Shown here: in pieces, positions 8,769-16,332 of the stretch
Layout of the letters: each line of letters starts with the position of its first letter
Numbering within the stretch: the stretch's first letter is position 1
DNA from: a bacterium
GTDB lineage: Bacteria; SZUA-79; Acidulodesulfobacterales; Acidulodesulfobacteraceae
Reading direction: 5' to 3'
Length of the DNA: 34,790 bases
NCBI GenBank assembly: GCA_021784835.1
Contig: JAJYHI010000016.1
Location: 1 to 34,790 of the forward strand
The notes under the pieces: generated by a model
What the model was told of the DNA's origin: nothing
Databases searched by the model: none
The model's input: the letters and a program-made list of their open reading frames with translations, nothing else
Made by a program: the position numbers and the translations under genes

Positions 8769-9172
8769 TTATAACTCGCAGCTTCCGAGCAAAGCGCCGA
8801 TTTTGTCCTTCAGCATTTCGTTTCTAATAGGCTTTGCCGCATAATCCGTAGCTCCTTCGGCATAGCTTTTGTCCATTATTTCCTTATCGTTCAGCGCGCT
8901 GAGCATTAAAATCGGAACTTTATCGTAAACTTTCATTATTGTTTTAAGAACGTCGAGCCCGTTTATCTTCGGAAGCATTATATCTATTATAAAAAGGTCG
9001 AAAATACTGCCTTACGTAATTTTATCAAGTGCATCCCTGCCATTTTCCGCAACGGTTATATCGGCGCGAAAGACGAACCTATGATAATTTTTAAAAGCTC
9101 GGCATGCATCCTATTGTCCTCGACGATGAGAATGCGCTTGAGCGGGCAAATTTTATTCGTAGGGTTTATCAT
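8769..9172 (-). pseudogene. Broken CheY-like response regulator
   Basis: From the ATG at 9172 the frame reads 'LKRILIVEDNRMHAELLKII' and stops at a TAA after 'SSFAPI'. Shifting frame recovers 'ADITVAENGRDALDKIT*GS', with one more stop. It then continues with 'FDLFIIDIMLPKINGLDVL', 'VPILMLSALND' and 'GATDYAAKPI', to a natural end at 8769. These are the acidic pocket (ED), phospho-acceptor Asp (IIDIMLP), Ser and Lys (AAKP) of a receiver domain. At least one frameshift and one nonsense codon separate the parts, so the gene is dead or, less likely, misassembled. It lies upstream of the kinase relic and was probably its partner. Confidence 0.85.
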
Positions 9173-9188
9173 TATTTATCATACTTTA

Positions 9189-9551
9189 TTACATATTAGA
9201 TTTTTTTTCAAGCTCTTCTTCCTTAGTTTTGCAAACGATGCACATTGTAGCCTCGGGTCTCGACTCCAGCCTTTTTTCCGAAATTTCTTCTCCGCATTCT
9301 TCGCATATGCCGTAAGTTCCGTTTTCTATTCTTTCGAGCGCCTCTTTTATTTTCGGAATAAGTTTTCTTTCCCTGTCGCGTATCCTCAACTCGAAATTTC
9401 TGTCCGATTCCAGCGTCGCCCTGTCCGTAGGGTCGGGAAAATTATCGTCTTCTTTCGTCATCGTATCTACCGTCTTTAAAGCTTCATCCAGAAGGCAATC
9501 CAGCTTCTTGGAGAGTATTTTTTTAAAATATAACAGCCTTTCTTCCGTCAC
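9189..9551 (-). CDS. DksA/TraR-family zinc-finger protein
   Basis: A 120-residue protein with a helical N-terminal coiled coil carrying an acidic turn ('DNFPDPTDRATLESDRN', about residues 35-52) and a C-terminal zinc finger with four cysteines near residues 83, 86, 104 and 107 ('GICEECGEEI', then 'TMCIVC'). DksA proteins bind the RNA polymerase secondary channel and act with ppGpp. The 'DPTDRA' and 'NGTYGICEECG' strings are typical of the short DksA/YocK group in delta-like bacteria. The start is GTG, chosen because a ribosome site (AGAGGA) precedes it by about 10 bases. Could act as a general regulator; no specific target can be read from the context. Confidence 0.88.
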   Translation of the reverse strand: MTEERLLYFKKILSKKLDCLLDEALKTVDTMTKEDDNFPDPTDRATLESDRNFELRIRDRERKLIPKIKEALERIENGTYGICEECGEEISEKRLESRPEATMCIVCKTKEEELEKKSNM

Positions 9552-9639
9552 CGCGTTATTTTCCTCTCTTTGCTTTATTTAATTCAACATTTTTATCGTT
9601 TTTATTAAATGAAATTATAACATAATTTTATAATAATTT

Positions 9640-10719
9640 TTAATAAAATTTTATTCTATCATAATTATTAATTCTTTGCGCAGGAATAAATCCCGCGTCT
9701 TTAATCAGCCTTACCATTAATTTCTCGTCAATGGCACTGTTTGTCGTTCCCGCCGCTTTAACGACGTTTTCTTCGAGCATGGTCGAACCCATATCGTTTG
9801 CACCGAAACTTAATGCCGCCTGCCCCATTTTTGCACCCTGCGTTACCCACGATGCCTGAATATTGTCGAAATTATCCAAAATTATCCTTGAAATGGCAAG
9901 AACTTTCAGATAATAATGGCCGTAAACGCCCCTCGGATTAAGAGCCGTATTTTTGCTCTGAAAACTCCACGGAATAAAAGCCCTGAAACCGCCGGTTTTA
10001 TCCTGAAGCTCCCTGAGTTTAAAAAGATGCTCTATAATGTCTTCGTCGGTCTCAATCGTCCCGAACATCATAGTCGCCGACGAATTAAGTCCGGCGAGGT
10101 GAACTTCTTCCATGACTTCGAGCCATCGACGGCTGTTGATTTTATTAGGGCTGATTTTTTTTCTGACCCTGTCGACGAGTATTTCGGCTCCACCTCCCGG
10201 CACCGAACCCAGCCCCGCTTCTTTCAAAAGACCGAGCGTTTCTTTGACGGTAATACCGTTTGAATCTGCGATAAAAATAATTTCCGGAGGAGAAAAAGCG
10301 TGTATATGGATATCGAATTTTTCTTTTATATCGCTTAAAAGTCCAAGATAATAATCTATAGATATATCCGGATTTAATCCGCCCTGAAGAAGAATCTGCG
10401 TGCCGGACAGTTCTTTGGTTTCGCTGATTTTAGCAAAGATTTGATCTTTCGAAAGAACGTAAGCCCCTGCATCTGGAACGCCGTATTTTTTATAAAAAGC
10501 GCAGAATTTGCACTCCGACGTGCATACGTTGGTATAATTTATGTTTCTGTCTATTATGAACGTTACGACGTTATCAGGATGCTTTTTTTTCCTTATACCG
10601 TCGGCTATTTTGCCGAGTTCCAGAAGGCTTTTGTTTTTAAATAGCGCTATAGCCTCTTCTCTTCTGTTTATCCTGCTGAGACCGCTCGAATTATTATTGT
10701 ATTGCAAGTTTTTATCCAT
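9640..10719 (-). CDS. mqnC: Cyclic dehypoxanthinyl futalosine synthase
   Basis: Radical SAM enzyme of the futalosine route to menaquinone, which converts dehypoxanthine futalosine to its cyclic form. The iron-sulfur motif C-x3-C-x2-C is seen in 'CTSECKFCAF' (about residues 65-72). MqnC/MqnE/CofH-family signatures follow: 'LLQGGLNPD', 'SVPGGGAEIL', 'ISPNKINSRRWLEVM', 'SATMMFGTIET' and 'GGFRAFIPWSFQ'. About 359 residues, normal length. I place the start at the ATG at 10719. A GTG at 10743 would add eight residues, but those are encoded by a palindromic repeat. No other menaquinone genes are in the window. Implies use of menaquinone in respiration. Confidence 0.88.
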   Translation of the reverse strand: MDKNLQYNNNSSGLSRINRREEAIALFKNKSLLELGKIADGIRKKKHPDNVVTFIIDRNINYTNVCTSECKFCAFYKKYGVPDAGAYVLSKDQIFAKISETKELSGTQILLQGGLNPDISIDYYLGLLSDIKEKFDIHIHAFSPPEIIFIADSNGITVKETLGLLKEAGLGSVPGGGAEILVDRVRKKISPNKINSRRWLEVMEEVHLAGLNSSATMMFGTIETDEDIIEHLFKLRELQDKTGGFRAFIPWSFQSKNTALNPRGVYGHYYLKVLAISRIILDNFDNIQASWVTQGAKMGQAALSFGANDMGSTMLEENVVKAAGTTNSAIDEKLMVRLIKDAGFIPAQRINNYDRIKFY

Positions 10720-10727
10720 AAACCACC

Positions 10728-10768
10728 CCGCCCTAACGGGCACCCCTCCTTATCAAGGAGGGGGAGTT
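10728..10768. repeat. GC-rich palindromic repeat before mqnC
   Basis: Two adjacent hairpins: GCCC-TAAC-GGGC (10730-10741) and CCCCTCCTT-ATC-AAGGAGGGG (10743-10763). The GC content is far above the surroundings. It resembles the small dispersed palindromes seen in many bacterial genomes. It abuts the mqnC ribosome-binding region and supplies the GTG of a spurious earlier start. Confidence 0.75.
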
Positions 10769-10801
10769 ATAAGTCTGACTATTATCTTATATTATCTTCT
10801 A

Positions 10802-11097
10802 TTATCTCCTATCTAAGGCAACGATACATTTTATCATAGCGGCGAAAGCGCCGCGCAGCCTTGCTAAAGGCGATTTGTCGGAAGTGGCTACTATGATTAC
10901 AGATTTTTTTAACCCTTCTTCTCCTAGGCTTTTTTCTATAAATTCCTTAACCTCGCGCCCTCTTTAGCCTATCAGCGCAATAACGTTTACGTCGGATTCG
11001 GAATACTTCGTGAACATGCCGAGAAGGGTGCTTTTGCCCACCCCGGAACCGGCAAAAATACCTATTCTCTGGCCTTTGTCTGCAGAAATTATTTTAA
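10802..11097 (-). pseudogene. fliI: fliI remnant (flagellar export ATPase)
   Basis: About 98 codons that match the P-loop region of FliI, the flagellar type III export ATPase: '[20 protein letters not shown]', '[25 protein letters not shown]', '[20 protein letters not shown]' and 'RGAFAA'. The stars mark a TAA where the family has Glu (ALIGERGREV). After 'RGAFAA' similarity ends and the frame stops 10 codons later; the entire C-terminal half and the N-terminal domain are gone. This is a deletion remnant. Its flagellar partner fliH survives only as a relic 10 kb away on the other strand. Confidence 0.88.
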
Positions 11098-11232
11098 AAA
11101 TAAATTATTTATATTATAATAATAAAAAATATAAATTTATTCAATTAGATACCTGCTTTTCCTTAATAATCGCGAATATGGACGCTTCCGGATTAATAAG
11201 GGAAATAATTACGTCCGATTTGCTGTTTATCG

Positions 11233-11524
11233 CTAATTGGCATTTTTAACGATGTCTTTTAAAATAGGCTTATATATGAAAGTTTTGGAAAAACCGGAGC
11301 TTATTAAAGTAAGAACGGCGGAGCTTTTAATTAAAGATACGTCTGCGTCCATATCGTAATCCTCTGAGCCGAATTCCGGCGGCTGCCTGTCGTTAAAAGT
11401 CGAATATAAAACTATATACAGAAACCCGTCGTCTATTTTATTAATATAGCCCTTAAAATTTTTTTTGGAGGGTTTCTAAAATTATTTCCCGATTTTTATA
11501 AAAATGCCCGTCTAAATTATCCAT
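11233..11524 (-). pseudogene. Frameshifted small ORF, unknown, next to flagellar relics
   Basis: From the ATG at 11524: 'MDNLDGHFYKNREIILETLQ', then a stop after 'KKF'. One frame over, the sequence continues without stops as 'KGYINKIDDGFLYIVLYST', 'PPEFGSEDYDMDADVSLIK', 'SSAVLTLISSGFSKTFIYKP' and ends at 11233. The frameshift is in a run of eight A. The alternation of beta-type strands is loosely like the N-terminal domain of PilZ/YcgR flagellar-brake proteins, but I cannot confirm that. Between 11097 and 11233 only a short piece ('INSKSDVIISLINPEASIFA') is open; unrecognised. Confidence 0.5.
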
Positions 11525-11544
11525 AATATAATGCACCTTATCGT

Positions 11545-11958
11545 TCAATTAGCGCCGTAAGCTTTAACGGCGGAGGAAAGTTTCCTTAGCATTGAAATTT
11601 TATCGGCGGTATCTTCTTTTTTTTCGGTTAAAATATTTATAATAGTTTTGTCGGATTCCGTTATATCCGTCAATATATCTTTAAGCCGCGATAAAAGTTC
11701 GGCACCGCCCGTTTCCGATATTTTATCTTTATATGAATATGCGCGCGTGCGGTTTTCCGCTTTAGAAAAAAGAGACGTCAAAAAAACCTTTCTATCGAAT
11801 ACATGTCCGATATTAACCGGATTTTCTCGTTTTTCTAATAAAATAAGCAGTATATACTTATTTATAATAAGAATTTTATCGGCTATTTTAAATTTTAATC
11901 CGATTAACGGGGACGGATTTAAATCCGTCCCCGTTTTTATTACCGTATAATTTTTCAT
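11545..11958 (-). CDS. Possible FlgN-like chaperone fragment with repeat-derived N-terminus
   Basis: An open frame of 137 residues. The C-terminal two thirds look all-helical, ending 'ADKISMLRKLSSAVKAYGAN', similar in pattern to the end of FlgN-type flagellar export chaperones (helical, K-rich, with a terminal A-Y-G). Residues 6-15, 'VIKTGTDLNPSP', are encoded by a perfect 30-bp palindrome, so the apparent N-terminus is repeat-derived and the real gene is probably truncated at its 5' end. It lies among flagellar relics. I would treat it as a probable remnant rather than a working gene; family assignment is tentative. Confidence 0.4.
   Translation of the reverse strand: MKNYTVIKTGTDLNPSPLIGLKFKIADKILIINKYILLILLEKRENPVNIGHVFDRKVFLTSLFSKAENRTRAYSYKDKISETGGAELLSRLKDILTDITESDKTIINILTEKKEDTADKISMLRKLSSAVKAYGAN
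11906..11935. repeat. Perfect 30-bp palindrome (REP-like)
   Basis: Two 15-base arms, AACGGGGACGGATTT and its exact reverse complement, with no loop. The core resembles the short GGGGAC-type palindromes dispersed in many proteobacterial genomes next to REP-associated transposases. It falls within the 5' part of the frame ending at 11545. Only one copy is in this window. Confidence 0.8.
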
Positions 11959-12058
11959 ATCGATTATATTTATTGTTTTATTTTTTCTATCATAATTTTA
12001 TAATATGATATAATATAAATCAACTTTTAAAGGTATTTAAAAGGTAATTATAATTTAT

Positions 12059-12861
12059 ATGAAAAAAGTAAAGGCGGAAAATCTTAAAGCTGGCGATGTC
12101 TTAGCTAAAGATATAATATACGGCAAAGGAATTACGGTTTTTAAGAAAGGGGCGGTTCTTACGGATAAATTTATAGGAAATATTAAAAAAATAACCTACG
12201 GTTTACTGGGGCGGCTGATAATTATATATTCATAATAAATCATGCAATAGTGCTGTTGGGCGCCAATGTTTTAAAAAGCATCATAATTTCCACCTCCGTT
12301 TTTACCGCCATGAAAGAAACCATGGCGGGGCTGTCGGAGCACAGCCTTTTCTGCGCCTTCACAGCAAAGCATATCGCGGTGAAACTTAGAGCGCAAAAGA
12401 TAAATAATATAGACTCAGACATTATGTTTTCCGCGGGATTACTGAACAACATAGGAAAAATCATAATAGCTACCACGTTCAAAGACGATTTTAAAAAAAT
12501 TATTGAAAATGCGGATAAAAGCGAAAAACCTTTGGTAGATATAGAGCATGATATTCTCAATATATCTCACGACTATTTAGGCTATATGCTGACAAAAGAA
12601 TGGAATCTGCCTCAGTCTATATATCTGCCTATAAAATATCATTGCAACGTTAATCTTGCCGACGACTTTAAAGCGGAAACGGCAATATTAAATATTGCGG
12701 ATTTCTTAACAAGGGCATTAGGCATCGGTTTTTCGGGAACCTCGTATTTAGAAAAAATAAACATTGACACATTAAATATACTCGGCATAAATATTGATTT
12801 CATAAAATCCGTAATAGAAGAAATATATTCCTATAAAGACGAACTTTATATATTCGAGTAA
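12059..12861 (+). pseudogene. HDOD-domain signalling protein, broken by deletion and frameshift
   Basis: Begins 'MKKVKAENLKAGDVLAKDII' and 'FKKGAVLTDKFIGNIKKI', the N-terminal segment commonly placed before HDOD or HD-GYP domains. Then comes 'YGLLGRLIIIYS' and a stop at 12233-12235. One frame over, the protein resumes: 'INHAIVLLGANVLKSIIIS', 'FSAGLLNNIGKIIIATTF', 'HDYLGYMLTKEWNLPQSI' and 'PIKYHC', the second half of an HDOD domain, to a stop at 12859. About 80 residues of the first half of HDOD are missing. The remaining frame (from GTG 12250) is open for 203 codons but lacks the domain start. HDOD proteins act in chemotaxis and c-di-GMP signalling, in keeping with the motility genes around it. 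Confidence 0.8.
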
Positions 12862-13899
12862 TTGAACCTGTTATGTAAAAGATTAATTTATGATTCTCAA
12901 TTCTATATGAATAAAGATAAAAACTTTATTAACAAGCCTAAAATTTTTATAGTATCGGATAAAAACTCTCCATATAACTACATATTTAAGGAAGAATTAG
13001 AAAGATACGATTTTAAGATATTCGATTCATTCAATCAGGCATATTATTCCGTTTATGCTTCGCCGCCGCAGTTAATCATTATTACGATGAACGCAACTTC
13101 GGGAAAAGACCGCGGAGCGCATAAAAAAGAGATTAAAATGATTAACGACATGCAGTTAGATAATATGCTGAGCAATATTCCGATTCTTTTTATGCTGCCG
13201 GCAGATTTTGATTTTAACGGCATAAAAGACGAAAAATATTTTTTGAAAGATTATATTAAAGAGCCTCTTAATCCATACGAACTGGAATATAAAATAGACA
13301 GCATTATACACGCTTCTAAATCCGCATTAGACGCAAACCCGCTGACAAAACTGCCTTGAAATTCCTCTATAATGGAATCGATTAAAGATAAACTCGATAA
13401 AGACGTTAATTTTTCTTTTGCCTATATCGATATAGACAATTTTAAATCCTATAACAACAAATACGGCTTTTTAAGGGGAGACGAAGTTATCATGATGACG
13501 TCTAGGCTCATAGCAACCACCGTTTACGACATATCTAAAACAAGATGCAGGGACATCAAGAAATACGTATTCATAGGCCATATAGGAGGAGACGACTTTG
13601 TAATAATGTCTCATTCCGACGACATAATAGACATTTCAAATACCGTAATATGCAACTTCGATAAAATCATACTGTCGTTTTACGATAATACGGACAAACA
13701 AAGAGGATACATCGAATCGTACGATAGGCAAAAAAAATGCAAAGATTTCCGGTAATGAGCCTGTCTATCCGGTTATCGAAGACGTAAGCAAAAAAATTTC
13801 GTATTACGGACAGATAAGCAAAATAGTTTCCGGATTAAAATCCATAGCAAAAGAAAAGCCGGTTCTAACCTAATAGTGGACAGAAGTCAGACCGAATAA
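12862..13899 (+). pseudogene. Receiver-like/GGDEF diguanylate cyclase, broken
   Basis: Starts at TTG 12862 or, more likely, ATG 12907. Residues to about 150 form a receiver-like domain ('KPKIFIVSDKNSPYNYIFKE', 'QLIIITMNA', 'ILFMLPADF', 'KDYIKEPLNPYELEYKI'). It leads into the GGDEF signature start 'NPLTKLP', where a TGA replaces the usual Gly. The frame then continues with 'FSFAYIDIDNFKSYNNKYG', 'GDEVIMMTSRLI' and 'IGHIGGDDFVIMS' (GGDDF in place of GGDEF). A frameshift in an A run near 13735 and another near 13866 separate the last parts, 'PVYPVIEDVSKKISYYGQIS' and 'GSNLIVDRSQTE', which match a GGDEF C-terminus. So there are three lesions in one recognisable gene. Confidence 0.85.
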
Positions 13900-13933
13900 T
13901 ATACTTTTTTACCGGTTTTTGCCATTACCTTAT

Positions 13934-14251
13934 TTATTTTTTTATTATCGGCAGTTTCTGCTTAACGGAATATAAATCGTTGTTTAAAACCGTCTGAATA
14001 GCCTTGCGTCTCTTAACGTTTATAACGACCGGGGCTTTTAAGTTTACCGTAGAATAGAAAAATAATTTAGCGAACCGGTATAAATAAGCGTATATTGGCC
14101 GCCGCTAGCACTATACGGATTAATGACCGAACCGGCGCTAATCGTTGCGTTGTCGGTGTTGGTCGGGTTAACCGCGGTGGAAACGGCGGATGCCGCCGCT
14201 ACTTCAGAGCAGGTCTTCGAGTTTATTTTCGTTTGAGACCGTATTTTTCAT
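13934..14251 (-). pseudogene. Composite relic: flgN start, flgK/flgL piece, fliW end
   Basis: Three fragments follow one another. First, from ATG 14251, 'MKNTVSNENKLEDLL' and a TGA: position right after flgM suggests the start of flgN. Second, in another frame, 'VNPTNTDNATISAGSVINPY' and 'SASGGQYTLIYTGSLNYFSI', typical of a beta domain in hook-associated proteins FlgK/FlgL. Third, in a third frame, 'YSTVNLKAPVVIN' and 'RKAIQTVLNNDLYSVKQKL' with a stop at 13934, a clear match to the end of FliW, the CsrA antagonist. This is the usual order flgM-flgN-flgK-flgL-fliW collapsed by deletions. The FliW and FlgK/L parts are convincing; the flgN part rests on position. Confidence 0.75.
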
Positions 14252-14278
14252 ATATGCCTGTCAACCTTTAAATTTTTT

Positions 14279-14629
14279 CTACCCACCGATAATGTTTAAA
14301 CTATTAATCAGCCCTTCGGCAATTTTTGAAGAATCGGCGTAATTTCCCGATGCTATCTTTTGCTTAATATCGTTAATTTTGAAAGGAGGAGCCGACTGCG
14401 CCTCGTTCACGTCGCTTTTTAAACTGCCGATAAAATTCACGCCTTCCGAAATACTGACCTTATCGGAACCTGCCGCCTGGCCTGCTTCAGGGTTGTTTAC
14501 TTCTTTTTTCTTTTCGTTATTGTTTTGCGGTATTTCGCCGATAACGGACGACGTAATTTCGGAAATTTCGATTACCGTACTTTTTACCTTCTTATTAGGA
14601 ATTTTATTAGGAATTTTATCTTAATTCAT
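14279..14629 (-). pseudogene. flgM: flgM with nonsense codon 3 (anti-sigma-28 factor)
   Basis: After ATG-AAT-TAA the frame remains open for 113 codons. The conserved FlgM pattern is present: 'DKVSISEGVNFIGSLKSDVN', 'PFKINDIKQKIASGNYADSS' and 'KIAEGLINSL'. In the family, the C-terminal helices bind and inhibit FliA until the hook is finished. The premature stop at codon 3 leaves no good restart codon nearby, so little or no FlgM should be made. A 12-base tandem duplication near the start (14592-14615) encodes 'KIPNKIPNK'. The stop could be a single recent substitution, since the rest is not eroded. Confidence 0.82.
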
Positions 14630-14676
14630 ATAATAATCGACATTTTTAAACTGTAACTTTAATATCCCTCCGTACG

Positions 14677-15195
14677 TCAAATTATCTTTATCTCCGCGGA
14701 TAAAGCTCCCCGCCGCCTTAATAGATTCGAGTATAGAGATTATTCTTGACGTCGAACCCCCACGGCATTTAAGGCTTTTACGAGTTCGGCCACCGTCAAT
14801 CCGTTTTTCAAATAAAATGCGTCGGAAACTCTTTTGTTGTTAATCTTAAGCTTTATATTTCTGTTAGATATAGCAACCGGATTTATTTTTATATTTCCAG
14901 CCATTACTACCGTCCCATATCTTTCGTTTATAACTATGACTGCTTTTGAATGGGTTTTAACGTCTATAAAGTCTATAGCCGAGATAAACTACGAAACATT
15001 TCCTTTTTAAGAAGCGGGAACTGCGACCGATACGCTTGTAGAATTTAGCAGTTTTGCCGTCCCTTTGCCTATTTTTGCGTTTATCGCGTCTGCAATTCTC
15101 TACGAGTCTGTAAAACTGGGGTTTTTAAGAATCAGGCGGTTGTTGCTGAAAGTATTGAGGTTCGACGTCTGCTGAAGGTCGCCCTGGGGCTGCAA
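14677..15195 (-). pseudogene. flgI: flgI remnant (flagellar P-ring protein), C-terminal half
   Basis: One frame holds the end of FlgI with several stops: 'NNRLILKNPSFTDS*RIADAI', 'STSVSVAVPAS*KGNVS*FI', 'AVIVINERYGTVVMAGNIKI', 'NPVAISNRNIKLKI', 'LTVAELVKALNAVGVRRQE*', then 'RRRGALSAEIKII'. The family pattern is easily followed (NPSFTTA-RIADAIN, VINERTGTVV, VAVSHGN, ALNALGV, GALxAELEII). At least four stop codons interrupt it, and the N-terminal half, with the signal peptide, is gone. FlgI forms the ring around the rod in the peptidoglycan layer, so its loss alone would block flagellum assembly. Confidence 0.9.
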
Positions 15196-15374
15196 TCGGT
15201 AAGATGAAGGCGGGAGTAAGAAAATAAATAAATCGGATACCTTTAAGGGAGAAAAAATTTCCGCAATTATTTAATTTGGGGAAAAATGTCTTAAACCGAT
15301 AAATACTGTTGATATTATAGGCGAAATTAATATACAATATATAAAAGTAATAATACATATAAAAAATAAACACT

Positions 15375-15695
15375 ATGAACGAAAAACTCGCCTTTATTAT
15401 TACGAGTGATAAATATGCCGGCTATATTTCTGGTTTAATTGAAGCTGCGGCGGAAAAGGATTACGCCGTATCGGTTTTTATTATGGATAAAGGGGTTTTT
15501 TTGACGGAAGATAAAGATTTTATTTCGCTTATTAAAAGGTATAAGCATAACGTGGATAGGGTTTCTGTTTGCGAACATTCCTGCGGCGTTAACGGAGTAA
15601 TATCGCGTATAGACGATTTTAACTATGCTTCGCAGTTCGAAAACGCAAAAATGGTAAGTGAGCTCGAAGAAAAAGACAGGATATTATTATTTTAG
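15375..15695 (+). CDS. DsrE-like small sulfur-relay-type protein
   Basis: A 106-residue protein resembling the DsrE/DsrF-like family: 'LAFIITSDKYAGYISGLIEA', 'AVSVFIMDKGVFL', 'RVSVCEHSCGVNG' and the ending 'EEKDRILLF'. The family has a Rossmann-like fold and often carries sulfur on a cysteine; C66 and C70 are the candidates here. The frame is intact and lies on the opposite strand to the flagellar relics on both sides. No good ribosome site is seen before the ATG. After the TAG the same frame stays open for another 27 codons ('HMFDIKKLKENPDINVYIAY'), so the stop may be a recent truncation. Function in this organism unknown; sulfur metabolism is an inference from the family. Confidence 0.6.
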   Translation: MNEKLAFIITSDKYAGYISGLIEAAAEKDYAVSVFIMDKGVFLTEDKDFISLIKRYKHNVDRVSVCEHSCGVNGVISRIDDFNYASQFENAKMVSELEEKDRILLF

Positions 15696-15760
15696 GATAA
15701 ACCGCCCCATATGTTCGATATTAAAAAGCTGAAAGAAAATCCAGATATTAACGTATATAT

Positions 15761-16305
15761 TGCTTATAACCTCTTTTAGATTCGGCATCGAAATATATTA
15801 TAACATTTCGCATAAAATTACTTCGAATTCATTAAATTTCTTTACATCTTTAGCATCTATCAGATTAACGTTGCGAAAAGAAACCATTTTTTAAATTTCG
15901 TCCTTAACGCCATATAAATCGTCGTCCATTTGAACGAAATATTTTTTTAAAATTTCCGTGGATGAGTTTCTAAGAGTATGGCTTCCGTAAATGCCTTTAT
16001 TTGCAGAATCTAGAACCTGTTTGCTTATACCTGAACCTATTATCTCTAAATTTATATCGGGCTACGGAAAGTTTTCTTTTATTAAAATGCCTACGGTATA
16101 AGACTCTTCGCCCGTAGAGCAAGCCGCGTTCCATATCCTTATCTTTTTATACCCTTTTTTACCAGCCGCCTGCACAATCTGTTTTAAAATATCTACAAAC
16201 ACTTCGAGCTGGGAATATCCCTGAAAAAACTTGCTTCGTTGGTAGTGACGCTGTTTAACAGTTCCTTCGCTTTTCCTGTTTTTTCGGGAGAGCACTTTAG
16301 ATAGT
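15761..16305 (-). pseudogene. cheR: cheR remnant (chemotaxis methyltransferase)
   Basis: Successive fragments match CheR, the methyltransferase that modifies chemoreceptors. 'LLNSVTTNEASFFRDIP' is the N-terminal 'TxFFR' motif. A frameshift is followed by 'IRIWNAACSTGEESYTVGIL', the SAM-binding motif. Then a TAG and 'PDINLEIIGSGISKQVL', 'LKKYFVQMDDDLYGVKDEI*K', 'MVSFRNVNLI' and 'FEVILCEML*YIS' (family: D-x-I-x-C-R-N-V-L-I-Y-F). At least three nonsense codons and one frameshift. Only the stretch 16062-16295 is open. Directly downstream of the HEAT-repeat gene in the former flagellar/chemotaxis operon. Confidence 0.88.
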
Positions 16306-16332
16306 TATACTAATCGTCTAAATTTGATAGGT

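Noticed and set aside
8224..8827. Several plus-strand frames of 65-85 codons over the kinase and receiver relics
   Set aside because: They are antisense to recognisable domains, have no ribosome sites and match no pattern.
12240..12560. Minus-strand frame opposite the HDOD remnant
   Set aside because: The plus strand carries clear HDOD motifs; the opposite frame is a by-product of codon bias.
13355..13360. Alternative genetic code (TGA as Gly or Trp)
   Set aside because: The intact virB8-like gene ends in TGA, and remnants also contain TAA and TAG stops at conserved residues.
15125..15373. Minus-strand frame of 82 codons
   Set aside because: Its end overlaps the flgI remnant in a different frame, and the rest is AT-rich intergenic sequence read as Phe/Tyr/Ile runs.
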